From NCBI GenBank assembly GCA_016215705.1, contig JACRIR010000236.1, positions 1 to 36,886 on the forward strand: 36,886 nucleotides of DNA, in the 5' to 3' direction. This DNA comes from Candidatus Poribacteria bacterium (GTDB lineage: Bacteria; Abyssobacteria; SURF-5). Every line of letters starts with the position of its first letter. Position 1 is the stretch's first letter. This document shows, one piece after another, positions 8,013-16,201 of the stretch. The notes beneath the pieces were generated by a model that was not told the DNA's origin, did no database searches, and worked only from the letters and a program-made list of their open reading frames with translations. Both the position numbers and the translations under genes were made by a program.

Positions 8013-8357
8013 CGTTTGCCACCTCCTTCCCAATAAAAACCAAAAAACTGATTTAGTTTTATAGTATTATACCACAAACAGACTCCTTGTCAAGAAAAAA
8101 AAGTCGAATATGGATGTGTCAGTTTTGGGTCATAAAATTTGAACTAAGAACTTGATTCGTCATTTGGGCGTTGCCCATTTGAGCCTCAAGTCAAATTTCA
8201 AGACATGGCGCTTGCTTGCGAGTTGTTGCAAGAAAAGCATGAGAACGGGAGCTCAAGCAAAAGCAGTTCTGCAATCGACGCGAGCAAAGTGCACAGCATA
8301 CTGCGCGCATACAGAAGAACATTGAACTTGTCGAAAAGCAGGCTTGCTGGCCCATAC
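8013..8357. other. 345-bp intergenic region holding the DUF1847 promoter
   Basis: The right-hand gene (lnt) ends at 8358 and the left-hand one starts at 8012, both on the minus strand. The first 80 bases contain the ribosome-binding site and promoter of DUF1847. The rest, about 8100-8357, holds a small hairpin (GGGC-GTT-GCCC near 8165-8175) and otherwise shows nothing recognisable. Short frames here on both strands have no family resemblance. Confidence 0.6.
8066..8093 (-). promoter_or_regulatory. Consensus sigma-70 promoter of the DUF1847 gene
   Basis: Read on the minus strand, TTGACA (8093-8088) is followed by a 16-base spacer and TATAAT (8071-8066). Both hexamers match the housekeeping consensus exactly. 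Transcription should start near 8059, giving a leader of about 45 bases before the AAGGAGG and ATG at 8012. Confidence 0.8.
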
Positions 8358-9902
8358 TCACGCAGGAAGGCTTGGCGATTTTCTCAGGTATGCGAGAAGC
8401 ACCATGACCAATGACGCAATTATGCACGTGTAAGGGAAGACGAATCCATATCGAGTATAAAGGGTCAATCCTTGCATTAGCTGAATTGAACCCGTTGTGC
8501 CTCCAGTCTGACCTATTTCAAGAGACTTTGTTACCCTCCCTTTCGGATCGATGATTTGAGATATTCCCGAAGTAGCGGCGCGAGCCACGAATCTTCCGTT
8601 CTCAGTCGCCCTCATCGAAGTCATGGCAGAATGCTGCTTGTGCTGTAACGCGCTCCAATGAATAGCATCGTACGTCGGGATGAAAAGCATTTCGGCCCCA
8701 TTCCGTGTCAATCTTCTCGCGACATAACTGTAATCCGCGTCATAACAGATCAGGATTCCGACCTTCCCGAATTCAGTCTCAAACACGGGGAAAGTCTTTC
8801 CAGCTACGCCGTCAGAAAAAAATTGTATGGGATTATTCTTGTAATACTTCCCGACCATCTGGCCCTGCGGCGAGAATAAGAACGCCGTATTGTAGCATTT
8901 CAGGATACTGTCGATTTCCGCGGTCGGATAGCCGCGCCTTTTCATCAAACGTGCTCTTAACTGGCTGCTGTATTCCTGCGCCCTGGATTTACCACCGAGT
9001 ATTAAGTAGCTGTTCTCCTGACGCGCCAGATCGCTGAGCCGATTGACCAGGTCCGGCTCCTCTTCCAGGAACTCCGGCACGGCGTACTCCGGCCACAAAA
9101 TGAACTGTGTGGCGTTGTCCAACTGTCGCGTTATACGGGCATAGGCCGAGAAATCGGAGCTTTCATCCTGCACCAGGCCGACGCTGATATTTGGCGCGTA
9201 ATGCTCCCGCAGGGAATGAGTGCCAACAAGAGCCATTATTCCGGCGCTCAGGCCAAGGACAGCAAGAGAAGCGGTGAACGCTATCTTGTCTTTCCTGTGC
9301 AAGATCAGGGCGGCAATTGCCGAATTCACAAGGACGATCATGAATGAAATGCCGTACTGGCCCAGAATACTGGCGAACTGCAAGGTCGGCAGGAAGTTGT
9401 GCTGCGAATACCCCAAATTCATCCATGAAAACTTCAGCCACCATCCTTCCGACTTGAAGTATTCCATCGCAGTCCACAAAAGAGGAGGAGCGTACAAAAG
9501 GGCGAAACCAGTTCTTGTTCTTGTCAGCACGAATTTCAGGATATGGGCAAAAATGAGGACATATAGACATAAAACGGCAATCAAGAAGGCCGCCAGTATG
9601 CCTAAGATATTGAAAATCCAATACAAGGAACCATAGTAGAACACTATTCCCATTAGTCCGCCGAGCAACTGCCCGTCACGGTAAGCCACTCCCCATTTCT
9701 CGCGTTTCTCGGCGCGGCAATTGGCCAAAGCGCAAAAGAAGGGAACTAATGCGAACCAGACAAGGAAGTGCAGGTCGAACGGCGGGAACGACAGCAAGAG
9801 CATGACACCCGAGAAGAAAGTCAGAAGGTATGGGTTTAGAAACAGTCTTCTCTTTCGGACCGCAAAAGCAGGTAGTATGTCAGATCGCTCCTGCAAAATC
9901 AC
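8358..9902 (-). CDS. lnt: Apolipoprotein N-acyltransferase (Lnt) homologue
   Basis: This enzyme transfers the third acyl chain to the N-terminal cysteine of lipoproteins in the inner membrane, with its active site on the periplasmic side. The protein begins with several hydrophobic helices (for example LLTFFSGVMLLLSFPPF and HFLVWFALVPFFCAL). A nitrilase-like domain follows, with Glu272 in WPEYAVPEF, Lys355 in KYYKNNP and Cys386 in LICYDADY, close to the E267/K335/C387 triad of the E. coli enzyme. A terminal helix ends the protein. The GTG at 9902 has GGGAGA just upstream and gives 514 aa, the family length; ATGs at 9923 and 10043 are alternatives without good sites. A frame to 10385 overlaps the divergent ferredoxin gene and is too long. 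Confidence 0.85.
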   Translation of the reverse strand: MILQERSDILPAFAVRKRRLFLNPYLLTFFSGVMLLLSFPPFDLHFLVWFALVPFFCALANCRAEKREKWGVAYRDGQLLGGLMGIVFYYGSLYWIFNILGILAAFLIAVLCLYVLIFAHILKFVLTRTRTGFALLYAPPLLWTAMEYFKSEGWWLKFSWMNLGYSQHNFLPTLQFASILGQYGISFMIVLVNSAIAALILHRKDKIAFTASLAVLGLSAGIMALVGTHSLREHYAPNISVGLVQDESSDFSAYARITRQLDNATQFILWPEYAVPEFLEEEPDLVNRLSDLARQENSYLILGGKSRAQEYSSQLRARLMKRRGYPTAEIDSILKCYNTAFLFSPQGQMVGKYYKNNPIQFFSDGVAGKTFPVFETEFGKVGILICYDADYSYVARRLTRNGAEMLFIPTYDAIHWSALQHKQHSAMTSMRATENGRFVARAATSGISQIIDPKGRVTKSLEIGQTGGTTGSIQLMQGLTLYTRYGFVFPYTCIIASLVMVLLAYLRKSPSLPA

Positions 9903-10034
9903 CGATTCTCCCTGATTCTGCATGCAGGGGACATAGAACGAAAGTTGCTTCACTTGATTCAGGGGCTCTGACAACTCGTCGAATTTAATATCATACACTA
10001 CCAGGCACGTGGTTGTCCAAACCTCGGAAGTGTT

Positions 10035-10064
10035 TTGCAGCATCGTTCTCTTTTGCGATATAAT
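10035..10064 (+). promoter_or_regulatory. Possible promoter of the AOR locus
   Basis: A perfect TATAAT (10059-10064) lies 75 bases before the ferredoxin-subunit ATG. Eighteen bases upstream is TTGCAG, which matches the -35 consensus in only three positions. A start near 10071 would give a leader of about 70 bases. The -35 is weak, so an activator may be needed or another sigma factor may be used. Confidence 0.4.
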
Positions 10065-10139
10065 GGGATTTGGCGCTGAGGACGCCAAGCGGGAGGATGT
10101 GACAAGTTGCAGGAATATGACTGTTGCTGCGAGGATTCC

Positions 10140-10589
10140 ATGAAAAAGCTCTTGGTTGTTCCAAATTTGTGCATCGGATGCAGGGAATGCGAGCTTATGT
10201 GTTCGCTGAAGCACTACGGCGTGTTCAATCCTGCTCTGGCGCGGATACGGGTCGAATACGATGCGGAGGCGAACTGCTACAATCCTGTGATATGCGAGCA
10301 GTGTGAGGATGCGGCGTGCGTCGAATCGTGTCCTGCGGAAGCCGTGAGCCGCGACCCGCAGACCGGCGTAATTGTGATTGACCAAGAGAAATGCACCTTG
10401 TGCCTAACATGCGTCGAAGAGTGTCCGAACCACGCAATCAATATCGCTCCCGATGGCACACTTCTAAAGTGCGACTTGTGCGGCGGGGAGCCGATATGTG
10501 TTCAGTTCTGCTCCAAGCGACCGGAAATGAGCAGCCCGCTCATGGCGAATCCGGAGGGCGCGACCGCGCTCATAGTAGGCGAAAAGTAA
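10140..10589 (+). CDS. 4Fe-4S ferredoxin subunit of aldehyde oxidoreductase locus
   Basis: A 149-aa electron-transfer protein with four cysteine groups, enough for four [4Fe-4S] clusters: C-x2-C-x2-C-x3-C at the N-terminus (CIGCRECELMC), then CEQCEDAACVESCP, CTLCLTCVEECP and CDLCGGEPICVQFC. The arrangement resembles the Fe-S subunits partnered with AOR-family and DMSO-reductase-family enzymes. It would carry electrons from the following AOR subunit to a further acceptor. The ATG at 10140 has GAGG six bases upstream and fits the family start (MKKLLVV). A TTG at 10107 with GGGAGG before it would add eleven residues rich in cysteine and is the main alternative. Confidence 0.9.
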   Translation: MKKLLVVPNLCIGCRECELMCSLKHYGVFNPALARIRVEYDAEANCYNPVICEQCEDAACVESCPAEAVSRDPQTGVIVIDQEKCTLCLTCVEECPNHAINIAPDGTLLKCDLCGGEPICVQFCSKRPEMSSPLMANPEGATALIVGEK

Positions 10590-10708
10590 AAGGGCAAAGG
10601 CGAAAGGGAGGCGCGCAGTTCCTGCCCTTACGTTACCTTTGCGCTCTTTGCGCCTCGGCTCTGCGTCCCTTTGCGGTTAGGGATTCTTGAAGGAGAGGTT
10701 TTCTGCCT
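10590..10708. repeat. Short intergenic repeat of TTTGCG/CTCTTTGCGCC type
   Basis: Between the ferredoxin subunit and AOR lies a low-complexity stretch with reiterated TTTGCG and GCGCC words (about 10640-10677), a type of intergenic filler repeat seen in many environmental genomes. Its end contains GGAGAGG (10692-10698), the AOR ribosome-binding site. No gene is seen. Confidence 0.45.
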
Positions 10709-12673
10709 ATGCACGGTCATGGCGACGTAGTGACAATTGATCTGACGCATGGCTCGATCAAGCGTGAGCCGTTCCCCGTTAACCTTGCGAAGAAATTCAT
10801 CGGCGGAATGGGAATCAACGACTGGCTCTTGTGGAACCATTTCCTGAAAGTCGATCCTCATATTGATCCTCTCAGCGCAGACAACGTTCTCATCGCAGGA
10901 CTGGGACCACTTGGTGGAACCGGCTTCGGTCTCGGCAGCAAGATGAAGTTCACTTACAAGTCACCGGTCACCGGATTCTTCGGCGACAGCACATGCGGCG
11001 GGAACTTCGGCTCGCAGATGCGTTGGTCGGGTATCGACCATCTTGTTATTAAAGGACGGGCCAGGAAACCGGCCTATCTCTATATTCATGATTCCGGGAT
11101 TGAGATACGCGACGCCGCCCATCTGTGGGGTTCGGGCACTCACGAAACAATAAAGAAGCTCCGCGCGGGGGAAGTCCCTTCGCGCGCGGGCATTGTCTGT
11201 ATCGGGCAGGCCGGCGAGAACGGTGTCCGGTACGCTTGTACTGTCGCGACCGAGGAGCGCGCGGCCGGCCGCACAGGCTCGGGCTGCGTCGCCGGAAGCA
11301 AGAACCTCAAAGCCATTGTCGCTTCGGGCTCACGAGGCATCACGGTGAGCGACCCCGAAGGCGCAGTCGGGGCTGCTCGCCGTATTTTCGAGGCCATAGA
11401 CGCCGACCCTCTCATATTCGTCTTCAAGAAAAACGGCACGTTCAATATGGTGGATTTCTACGATGCGATAGGCGGCAACGCATATCGCAACAATCAGCTT
11501 TCTAAAGTGCCCGACGAGAGAATACGGTTCCTGACTTCCGACTGGTACACCGCTAACATGAAATTGCGCGACCTCGCGTGCTCGCCCGGATGCACTTTCG
11601 GTTGTGACTCCTCGTGCCGGATCAAGGGCAGTGAGACCGAACTTGCAAGAAGACTTGCCGGCCCTGCGGGGGGTAGCCCCGAGTACTTGAGCATCGCCTC
11701 GTTCGGCATGGGCTGCGATATACCCGACCTTGCCGCGGTCACCCATTTCCACCGCAGGTGCAACGAATATGGGATGGACTTCGCGGAGGTTGGCGGAATC
11801 ATTCCGCTTCTCATGGAGTTGTGGCAACGCGGTATCCTTACGGAAGAACACACGCGCAAATGGTTCGGCGAGCCGCTCTCTCTCGAGTGGGGAAACTTTG
11901 ACGCAGTCGAAAAGATTCTTCACGCCATCGCTTTTCAGGAGAATGAACTCGGCAGGATATGTTCGGGTAACACAGAAAAGGTCGCCGAGGCCCTCGAAAA
12001 AATCACCGACCTGCCCGTCACGCCCTATATGGTCTGTGGGAAAGGCGGGAATGCTTTTCAAGAGGAAGTACGCTCGTTCCCGATATGGGCGGTCAATGCC
12101 GCCGTGGCCTCGCGGGGATGCGACCATCTGAAAGGGCTCAATATCATCGACAAAGGATTCCGGCAAGACATCTCGACGGAATGGCTCGGGAAGCCGGATG
12201 CAGGTGTCGGATATACGCCGGACCTCAAAGGCGCCGCTGCGGCGCTCGCCGAAAATTATGCGGCAGCGATCAATTGCCTGGGCATCTGCATCTTCCGGCC
12301 CGCGACTGACCCGTTATGCATGCCGCCCTCTCTCTTTACGGATGCGTACTCAGCGCTGACCGGTATCCCGCTCACTCCCCCGGACCTGCTGCTGGCAGGT
12401 GAACGCGCCTGCAATCTCGAGAAGGCGTTCAACTCGCGCATAGGACTGCGGCGAGGGGACGACCGCTTGTGTGCGCGGTGGATGGATGAACCCGTGACGT
12501 TCGAGTACGGCGCGGGAATGAAAGCAGGAGAATACCTGGACAGGCTCCTCGACGAATATTATGAGCGGCACGGATGGGACAAGCGAACGTCGCTGCAGAC
12601 CCGCGCAAAGCTCGATGCGCTCGGGCTCTCAGACGTCGCCGATGTGCTGGAAAAGGAAAAAGCGACGGCATAG
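10709..12673 (+). CDS. Aldehyde:ferredoxin oxidoreductase family catalytic subunit
   Basis: This 654-aa protein belongs to the AOR family of tungsten/molybdenum-bispterin enzymes, which interconvert aldehydes and carboxylic acids. The N-terminal domain 1 has GLGPLGGTGFGLGSK and SPVTGFFGDSTCGG (about residues 70-100), the pterin-binding region. The cluster region reads CSPGCTFGCDSSC with cysteines 291, 295, 299 and 303, and a late NCLGICIF supplies Cys527, matching the fourth cluster ligand. The usual first spacing is C-x2-C-x3-C; here it is C-x3-C-x3-C, so ligand assignment is uncertain. The preceding ferredoxin subunit and the downstream MoaD-like protein support an operon dedicated to this enzyme. 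Substrate is unknown; a BamB-like reductase role cannot be excluded. Confidence 0.9.
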   Translation: MHGHGDVVTIDLTHGSIKREPFPVNLAKKFIGGMGINDWLLWNHFLKVDPHIDPLSADNVLIAGLGPLGGTGFGLGSKMKFTYKSPVTGFFGDSTCGGNFGSQMRWSGIDHLVIKGRARKPAYLYIHDSGIEIRDAAHLWGSGTHETIKKLRAGEVPSRAGIVCIGQAGENGVRYACTVATEERAAGRTGSGCVAGSKNLKAIVASGSRGITVSDPEGAVGAARRIFEAIDADPLIFVFKKNGTFNMVDFYDAIGGNAYRNNQLSKVPDERIRFLTSDWYTANMKLRDLACSPGCTFGCDSSCRIKGSETELARRLAGPAGGSPEYLSIASFGMGCDIPDLAAVTHFHRRCNEYGMDFAEVGGIIPLLMELWQRGILTEEHTRKWFGEPLSLEWGNFDAVEKILHAIAFQENELGRICSGNTEKVAEALEKITDLPVTPYMVCGKGGNAFQEEVRSFPIWAVNAAVASRGCDHLKGLNIIDKGFRQDISTEWLGKPDAGVGYTPDLKGAAAALAENYAAAINCLGICIFRPATDPLCMPPSLFTDAYSALTGIPLTPPDLLLAGERACNLEKAFNSRIGLRRGDDRLCARWMDEPVTFEYGAGMKAGEYLDRLLDEYYERHGWDKRTSLQTRAKLDALGLSDVADVLEKEKATA

Positions 12674-12678
12674 CGGAT

Positions 12679-12696
12679 AATGATGAATGATGAATG
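12679..12696 (+). repeat. Left inverted repeat flanking the four-helix-bundle gene
   Basis: AATGATGAATGATGAATG starts five bases after the AOR stop codon and overlaps the start of the next gene. Its first 14 bases are exactly complementary to 13079-13092 after that gene. Confidence 0.7.
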
Positions 12697-13076
12697 AAAA
12701 GTACAAAATGGTGACGGGAAGAAAGCAAGACCTTCTCTTGAGGACCAAGGCGTTTGCGTTGCGGATTGTCCGGCTGTATTCAGCCTTGCCGAAGACGACC
12801 GAAGCTCAGGTCATCGGCAAACAGGTTCTGCGTTCTGGAACATCGGTCGGAGCACATGTGCGAGAAGGGAAAAGAAGCCGCACGGATGCCGAGTTGATCA
12901 GCAAACCGGAAGGTGCCTTACAGGAGCTTGAGGAAACCGTTTATTGGCTTGAACTACTCTCTGAAGCGGGGATCGTCAGAACTGAACTACTCACGGATTT
13001 GATGAAGGAAGCCCATGAGCTAACCGCCATTTTCGTGGCCGGCGTGAAGACGGTTAAGCAACGGAGGGCGAAATGA
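12687..13076 (+). CDS. Four-helix-bundle protein (S23/TIGR02436 family)
   Basis: A 129-aa protein of the S23-type four-helix-bundle family, recognised by LRTKAFALRIVRLYSALP, then GKQVLRSGTSVGAHVREGKR and LQELEETVYWLELL. Family members occur as ORFs within intervening sequences of 23S rRNA genes, as stand-alone genes, and as the related Avd accessory proteins of diversity-generating retroelements. The molecular role of stand-alone copies is not known to me. It lies between the AOR gene and the moaD-like gene, which normally would be close neighbours, and is bordered by ATGATGA-type inverted repeats on both sides. That position suggests insertion of a small unit rather than a function in aldehyde oxidation. 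The start is embedded in the left repeat. Confidence 0.85.
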   Translation: MMNEKYKMVTGRKQDLLLRTKAFALRIVRLYSALPKTTEAQVIGKQVLRSGTSVGAHVREGKRSRTDAELISKPEGALQELEETVYWLELLSEAGIVRTELLTDLMKEAHELTAIFVAGVKTVKQRRAK

Positions 13077-13078
13077 AT

Positions 13079-13107
13079 CATCATTCATCATTCCACATTC
13101 ATCATTG
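13079..13107 (+). repeat. Right inverted repeat flanking the four-helix-bundle gene
   Basis: CATCATTCATCATT (13079-13092) is the exact inverted complement of 12679-12692, and a further CATTCATCATT follows at 13097-13107. The pair encloses the four-helix-bundle gene. Confidence 0.7.
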
Positions 13108-13137
13108 ACTTGGGCCGCTGACATAATGGACACAGCA

Positions 13138-13410
13138 ATGAGAATAAGAGTCAGGTTTCTGGGAGCGTTCGCCGATGTGACCAACTCGAAAGAAGAGATG
13201 TTTGAACTGAAGACGCCCTCGGTCAACTCATTGCTTGACCATCTGGTCGAACGGAAGGGCGAAAGGTTTCACGCGCTCGCCTTTGATCCTGCAACCCGGC
13301 GCCTGCGCGGTGGGACAACGCTTCTCGTGAATGGTCAGAGGCGTGGGTTGCAGCACGAACTGTGTGACGGCGACGAAGTCACGCTGCTCACTCCCATCGC
13401 CGGCGGTTGA
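13138..13410 (+). CDS. MoaD/ThiS-family sulfur carrier protein
   Basis: A 90-aa ubiquitin-fold protein starting MRIRVRFLGAFADV and ending in the diagnostic Gly-Gly (LLTPIAGG). In the MoaD family the C-terminal glycine is adenylated by MoeB and carries a thiocarboxylate that builds the dithiolene of molybdopterin. Its place after an AOR gene suggests it supplies or specialises cofactor synthesis for that tungsten/molybdenum enzyme, a gene arrangement common for AORs. I chose the ATG at 13138 because homology begins there. In-frame starts at 13126 and 13105 exist and none has a convincing ribosome-binding site, so translation may depend on transcription read-through and coupling from AOR. Confidence 0.87.
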   Translation: MRIRVRFLGAFADVTNSKEEMFELKTPSVNSLLDHLVERKGERFHALAFDPATRRLRGGTTLLVNGQRRGLQHELCDGDEVTLLTPIAGG

Positions 13411-13422
13411 CATGATGAAAGG

Positions 13423-13806
13423 CTATTCCTTCGGGCGATGTTTCCGCAGGACTTCGATAAAACTCAGCAGGGCGGTTTTCCCCTTCTGGTCGAGATTCAT
13501 GAACTTGAGGCCGACTGGAAATTTCCCGGTTGAAACCGGCGAGGTCATTGTCCAGCGCACCTCAGCCTCAAAAACCAACTGAGGTATATTCCTCCCGAAT
13601 ATCTGCAGTTTGACGGCTGTCCCTTTCTTGAGTTCAACCGGAGTAAGCACTCCTGCTCCTGCTTCGCTCAGATTCACCACCTCGGCCCTCGGCGCGCGTT
13701 CCGGACTTTGGTTCGGCAGCGTCAAAACCGCCTCGTCGATCAATGAGCCGATCACGGCCCTGGGCCAGCCTCTGCGCTCGACAAAGAGCTTCTCAACTTC
13801 CTTCAT
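13423..13806 (-). CDS. PilZ-domain protein (probable c-di-GMP receptor)
   Basis: A 127-aa single-domain PilZ protein. The N-terminal arginine motif (ERRGWPR, about residues 10-16) and the N-L-S-E-A-G-A-G motif (about 44-51) correspond to the RxxxR and (D/N)xSxxG signatures that bind cyclic di-GMP. The barrel strands continue with VKLQIFGRN and FEAEVRW. It would respond to c-di-GMP and act through a partner, which cannot be named here. It converges with the MoaD-like gene (12-base gap) and is followed on the same strand by a small membrane protein and an aminotransferase. Confidence 0.82.
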   Translation of the reverse strand: MKEVEKLFVERRGWPRAVIGSLIDEAVLTLPNQSPERAPRAEVVNLSEAGAGVLTPVELKKGTAVKLQIFGRNIPQLVFEAEVRWTMTSPVSTGKFPVGLKFMNLDQKGKTALLSFIEVLRKHRPKE

Positions 13807-13866
13807 CCAATCTTCTCCCGAAGCGCATTTTGTGTTTGCTTCATGAATCCGGACGGAGGGGATTAT

Positions 13867-14103
13867 TCATCTCTTGAATATCGTCGAAAAAATTACCGCG
13901 ATTGCGCCCAAAACGGCGCCGACGACCGTGCCTCCAATGAAGCCGATGAATCCGAGGCGTACAGCGTTCATGAGCAGGTCGAATGGTGTCTCGCCAAGCA
14001 TTTGATAGACACCGAACCCGGCTCCTCCGAGGGCGCCGAGCGTGGCGAACGTTTCCATCAGATGCACAAAAGCGGCTTTTCGAGTTCCCCTGTCAATCGC
14101 CAT
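13867..14103 (-). CDS. Small glycine-rich membrane protein, unknown function
   Basis: A 78-aa protein predicted to have two hydrophobic glycine-rich segments (TFATLGALGGAGFGVY and FIGFIGGTVVGAVLGAIAVI) with a positively charged C-terminus (FKR). The ATG at 14103 is supported by AAGGGAG about seven bases upstream; an in-frame extension to 14127 has no such support. Glycine-zipper-like helices suggest tight helix packing in the inner membrane. No family was recognised. It lies between the PilZ gene and the aminotransferase on the same strand. Confidence 0.65.
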   Translation of the reverse strand: MAIDRGTRKAAFVHLMETFATLGALGGAGFGVYQMLGETPFDLLMNAVRLGFIGFIGGTVVGAVLGAIAVIFSTIFKR

Positions 14104-14202
14104 GTTGGTCTCCCTTCGTATGGTCAAACTTCAGGGAAAATCATCCAGAGAGAGCCTTCGCTTATTCGGGAACGCCATGCCGCCAAGTTTCACCGAATAA
14201 GT

Positions 14203-15303
14203 TTAGAATTCTCTTGCCAGCTTCTGCAGCACCTCGATTCCTCGATGGATCGTTTCATCCGGCGCAGCAAAGGAGAGCCGGAAATGCGAATTCTTTTCGG
14301 AAAAGACATTGCCGGGAATGATCAGCAGGTTGTTTGCAATCGCTTTTTCGACAAACTTCGCGCCGTCGCCACCCGGCGCTTTGGGAAAAATGTAAAACGC
14401 GCCGCCCGGTTTCTCGACTTCAAAAAAACCTTTCAGCCCTTCATAAATGAGGTCGCGCTTCGCGCGATATTCGGCGATATGCCGACTGATATCAAGGTTG
14501 AGCGCAGCGACGCCCGCCTTCTGGGCAAAAGAAGGCGCGCACACGAAACTATACTGCTGAAGCATCTTCATCGACTCTATTATCTCTTGCGGTCCGGCGG
14601 CATAGCCTAGCCGCCAACCGGTCATGGCGGAAGACTTGGAAAACCCGTTGAGCAAAAGAGTCTTCGAGTAGTACCTGGCGAAAGTGTCGGGCGGTTGATC
14701 GTAAATAAAGTGATCGTATATCTCGTCGGTTATCACGAGCAGGTCGTGCCGACGAGCAAACTCGGCGATTCCGCGCAGTTCATCGGAGGAGTACACTCTC
14801 CCCGTTGGATTCGCGGGACTGTTTATGACGAGAAACTTCGTTCGTTTCGTGACTTTTTCCTCGAGCCTCTCCGGGAGCAATGCAAAATCAGGGTATGTAT
14901 CGACGAAAACCGGCTTCCCGCCGAAAAGGTTCGCCAGATGCTTGTACATTACAAAATAGGGATCGGGCAGGAGCACTTCGTCGCCCTGCTCGACGAGCGC
15001 GATGAATGCCAGCATGAGACCGCCGGAAACCCCGGAGGTTATCAGCACGTCCTCGAATTCGACGCCGCAGCGGGCGCGATAGTAGTCCTGTATCGCGCTG
15101 CGAAGCTCCGGAATTCCCTGCGTAACGGTGTATCGGTTGAATCCGTCGCGGATACTTTGAATGCCGACTTCCTTTATGGCTTCAGGAACATCAAAGTCGG
15201 GCTGTCCGATGCTAAGGTTTATGGGATTGTTGAGTTTGGACGCAAGATCAAAAACCTTCCGAATACCGGAGGAGTCGATCAGTTTCATTCGATTGGCAAG
15301 CAT
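14203..15303 (-). CDS. PLP-dependent class I/II aminotransferase
   Basis: This 366-aa fold-type I aminotransferase shows the substrate/PLP landmarks NLSIGQPDFDVP (about 29-40), NSPANPTGRVY (about 160-170), TDEIYDHFIY, and the Schiff-base motif GFSKSSAMTGWRLGY with Lys223. The late segment FRLSFAA carries the arginine that binds the substrate carboxylate. It transfers an amino group between an amino acid and a 2-oxo acid in the cytoplasm; aspartate, alanine or aromatic specificity cannot be decided. A GGGGA site lies shortly before the ATG. Upstream on the same strand is a coiled-coil lipoprotein gene, separated by 144 bp. Confidence 0.9.
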   Translation of the reverse strand: MLANRMKLIDSSGIRKVFDLASKLNNPINLSIGQPDFDVPEAIKEVGIQSIRDGFNRYTVTQGIPELRSAIQDYYRARCGVEFEDVLITSGVSGGLMLAFIALVEQGDEVLLPDPYFVMYKHLANLFGGKPVFVDTYPDFALLPERLEEKVTKRTKFLVINSPANPTGRVYSSDELRGIAEFARRHDLLVITDEIYDHFIYDQPPDTFARYYSKTLLLNGFSKSSAMTGWRLGYAAGPQEIIESMKMLQQYSFVCAPSFAQKAGVAALNLDISRHIAEYRAKRDLIYEGLKGFFEVEKPGGAFYIFPKAPGGDGAKFVEKAIANNLLIIPGNVFSEKNSHFRLSFAAPDETIHRGIEVLQKLAREF

Positions 15304-15447
15304 ATATTCCCCTGCTTTGTTTCCGGCGCTGACACCTTTGTAAATGGTGTAGGCGCTTCGCCCTTTCGAGCGGAGCGCCTATCAAGGAAAACGGAACATC
15401 ACGGACAAACCGGCATTTCGGGTCTGTCCCTGACTTGGCTTTTCTTC

Positions 15448-16059
15448 TCAGGATCTTTCCGCCTCGGGCGCTTGCTTCTCTTCTGCGCCCCCCTCTTTCT
15501 TCTCTTCGGTCGATGCGGCTGTGTAAACCGCCTGCTGCCGCCTTATCGCAGCCAACCGCTCCTCCTCCTCGCGCTCAAGTCGCCGTCTTCTTATGGCATA
15601 AGCGACAAGCACCACAATTATGATTATGATAATGGCAATTATCGTCTTGCCGCCGGTCCTTTGGGTACCTTTCGCGGACACCGGTCTTTCTATATATATT
15701 TCGCCGAGCGTGGACGCCGACCCTTGAATCGCGGACACTCTCTGTTCCAGCAGCTTGGCCTTTTCACGCAATGCGTTCGCTTGCTCGTCAAGCGAAATCG
15801 ACTTTCTCCTCAGTGAATCGGCTTCCTCATATAGATCATGGGCCGAATCCCCAAGGCTTTTGGCCTCGTTCGAGAGCGCGTCGGCTGCGCTTGCCACCGC
15901 TGCCTGCTCGATCTTCAACTCTTCCGACTCTTTCACGATGCGGGTAATGGCTATCTCCGTCGATTCGGCCTTCTGCTTTGCCGCCTTCCGGCCACATGCA
16001 ATCATTGCAAGGGAAACCACAAGCGCAACCGTGACCACCAGCGTAAGTTTTCTCATCAT
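15448..16059 (-). CDS. Coiled-coil lipoprotein-like membrane protein, unknown function
   Basis: A 203-aa protein starting MMRKLTLVVTVALVVSLAMIACG, which looks like a signal with a lipobox (Cys22, though Met at -3 is unusual). A helical region rich in Ala, Glu, Ser and Lys (about residues 35-125) is a probable coiled coil. A very isoleucine-rich transmembrane stretch (IIAIIIIIIVVLVAYAI) precedes RRRRLEREEEERL and a charged tail. A lipoprotein signal plus a second membrane span is odd. The alternative is two membrane helices with the coiled coil outside. The start is uncertain: the frame opens at 16131, ATGs exist at 16071 and 16059, and GAGAGG lies about 12 bases before 16059. Confidence 0.6.
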   Translation of the reverse strand: MMRKLTLVVTVALVVSLAMIACGRKAAKQKAESTEIAITRIVKESEELKIEQAAVASAADALSNEAKSLGDSAHDLYEEADSLRRKSISLDEQANALREKAKLLEQRVSAIQGSASTLGEIYIERPVSAKGTQRTGGKTIIAIIIIIIVVLVAYAIRRRRLEREEEERLAAIRRQQAVYTAASTEEKKEGGAEEKQAPEAERS

Positions 16060-16201
16060 TTGCAACCACATCCTCTCTCTTGCGAGACCCTTGGGGCCAG
16101 GGCCTTCTGACTCCGCTTGCTCTCCTGACATTTCGAGAGAGCCCCACGCGCGCAGGCCGACTTTATTTATACGTCTGTCTTTTTACCCAATAAATGTCAA
16201 A

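Noticed and set aside
13843-14610. 255-aa plus-strand frame
   Set aside because: It is antisense to the small membrane protein and the aminotransferase C-terminus, with no domain features.
14695-15816. 373-aa plus-strand frame across the aminotransferase and lipoprotein-like genes
   Set aside because: It overlaps two real minus-strand genes and shows no family pattern.
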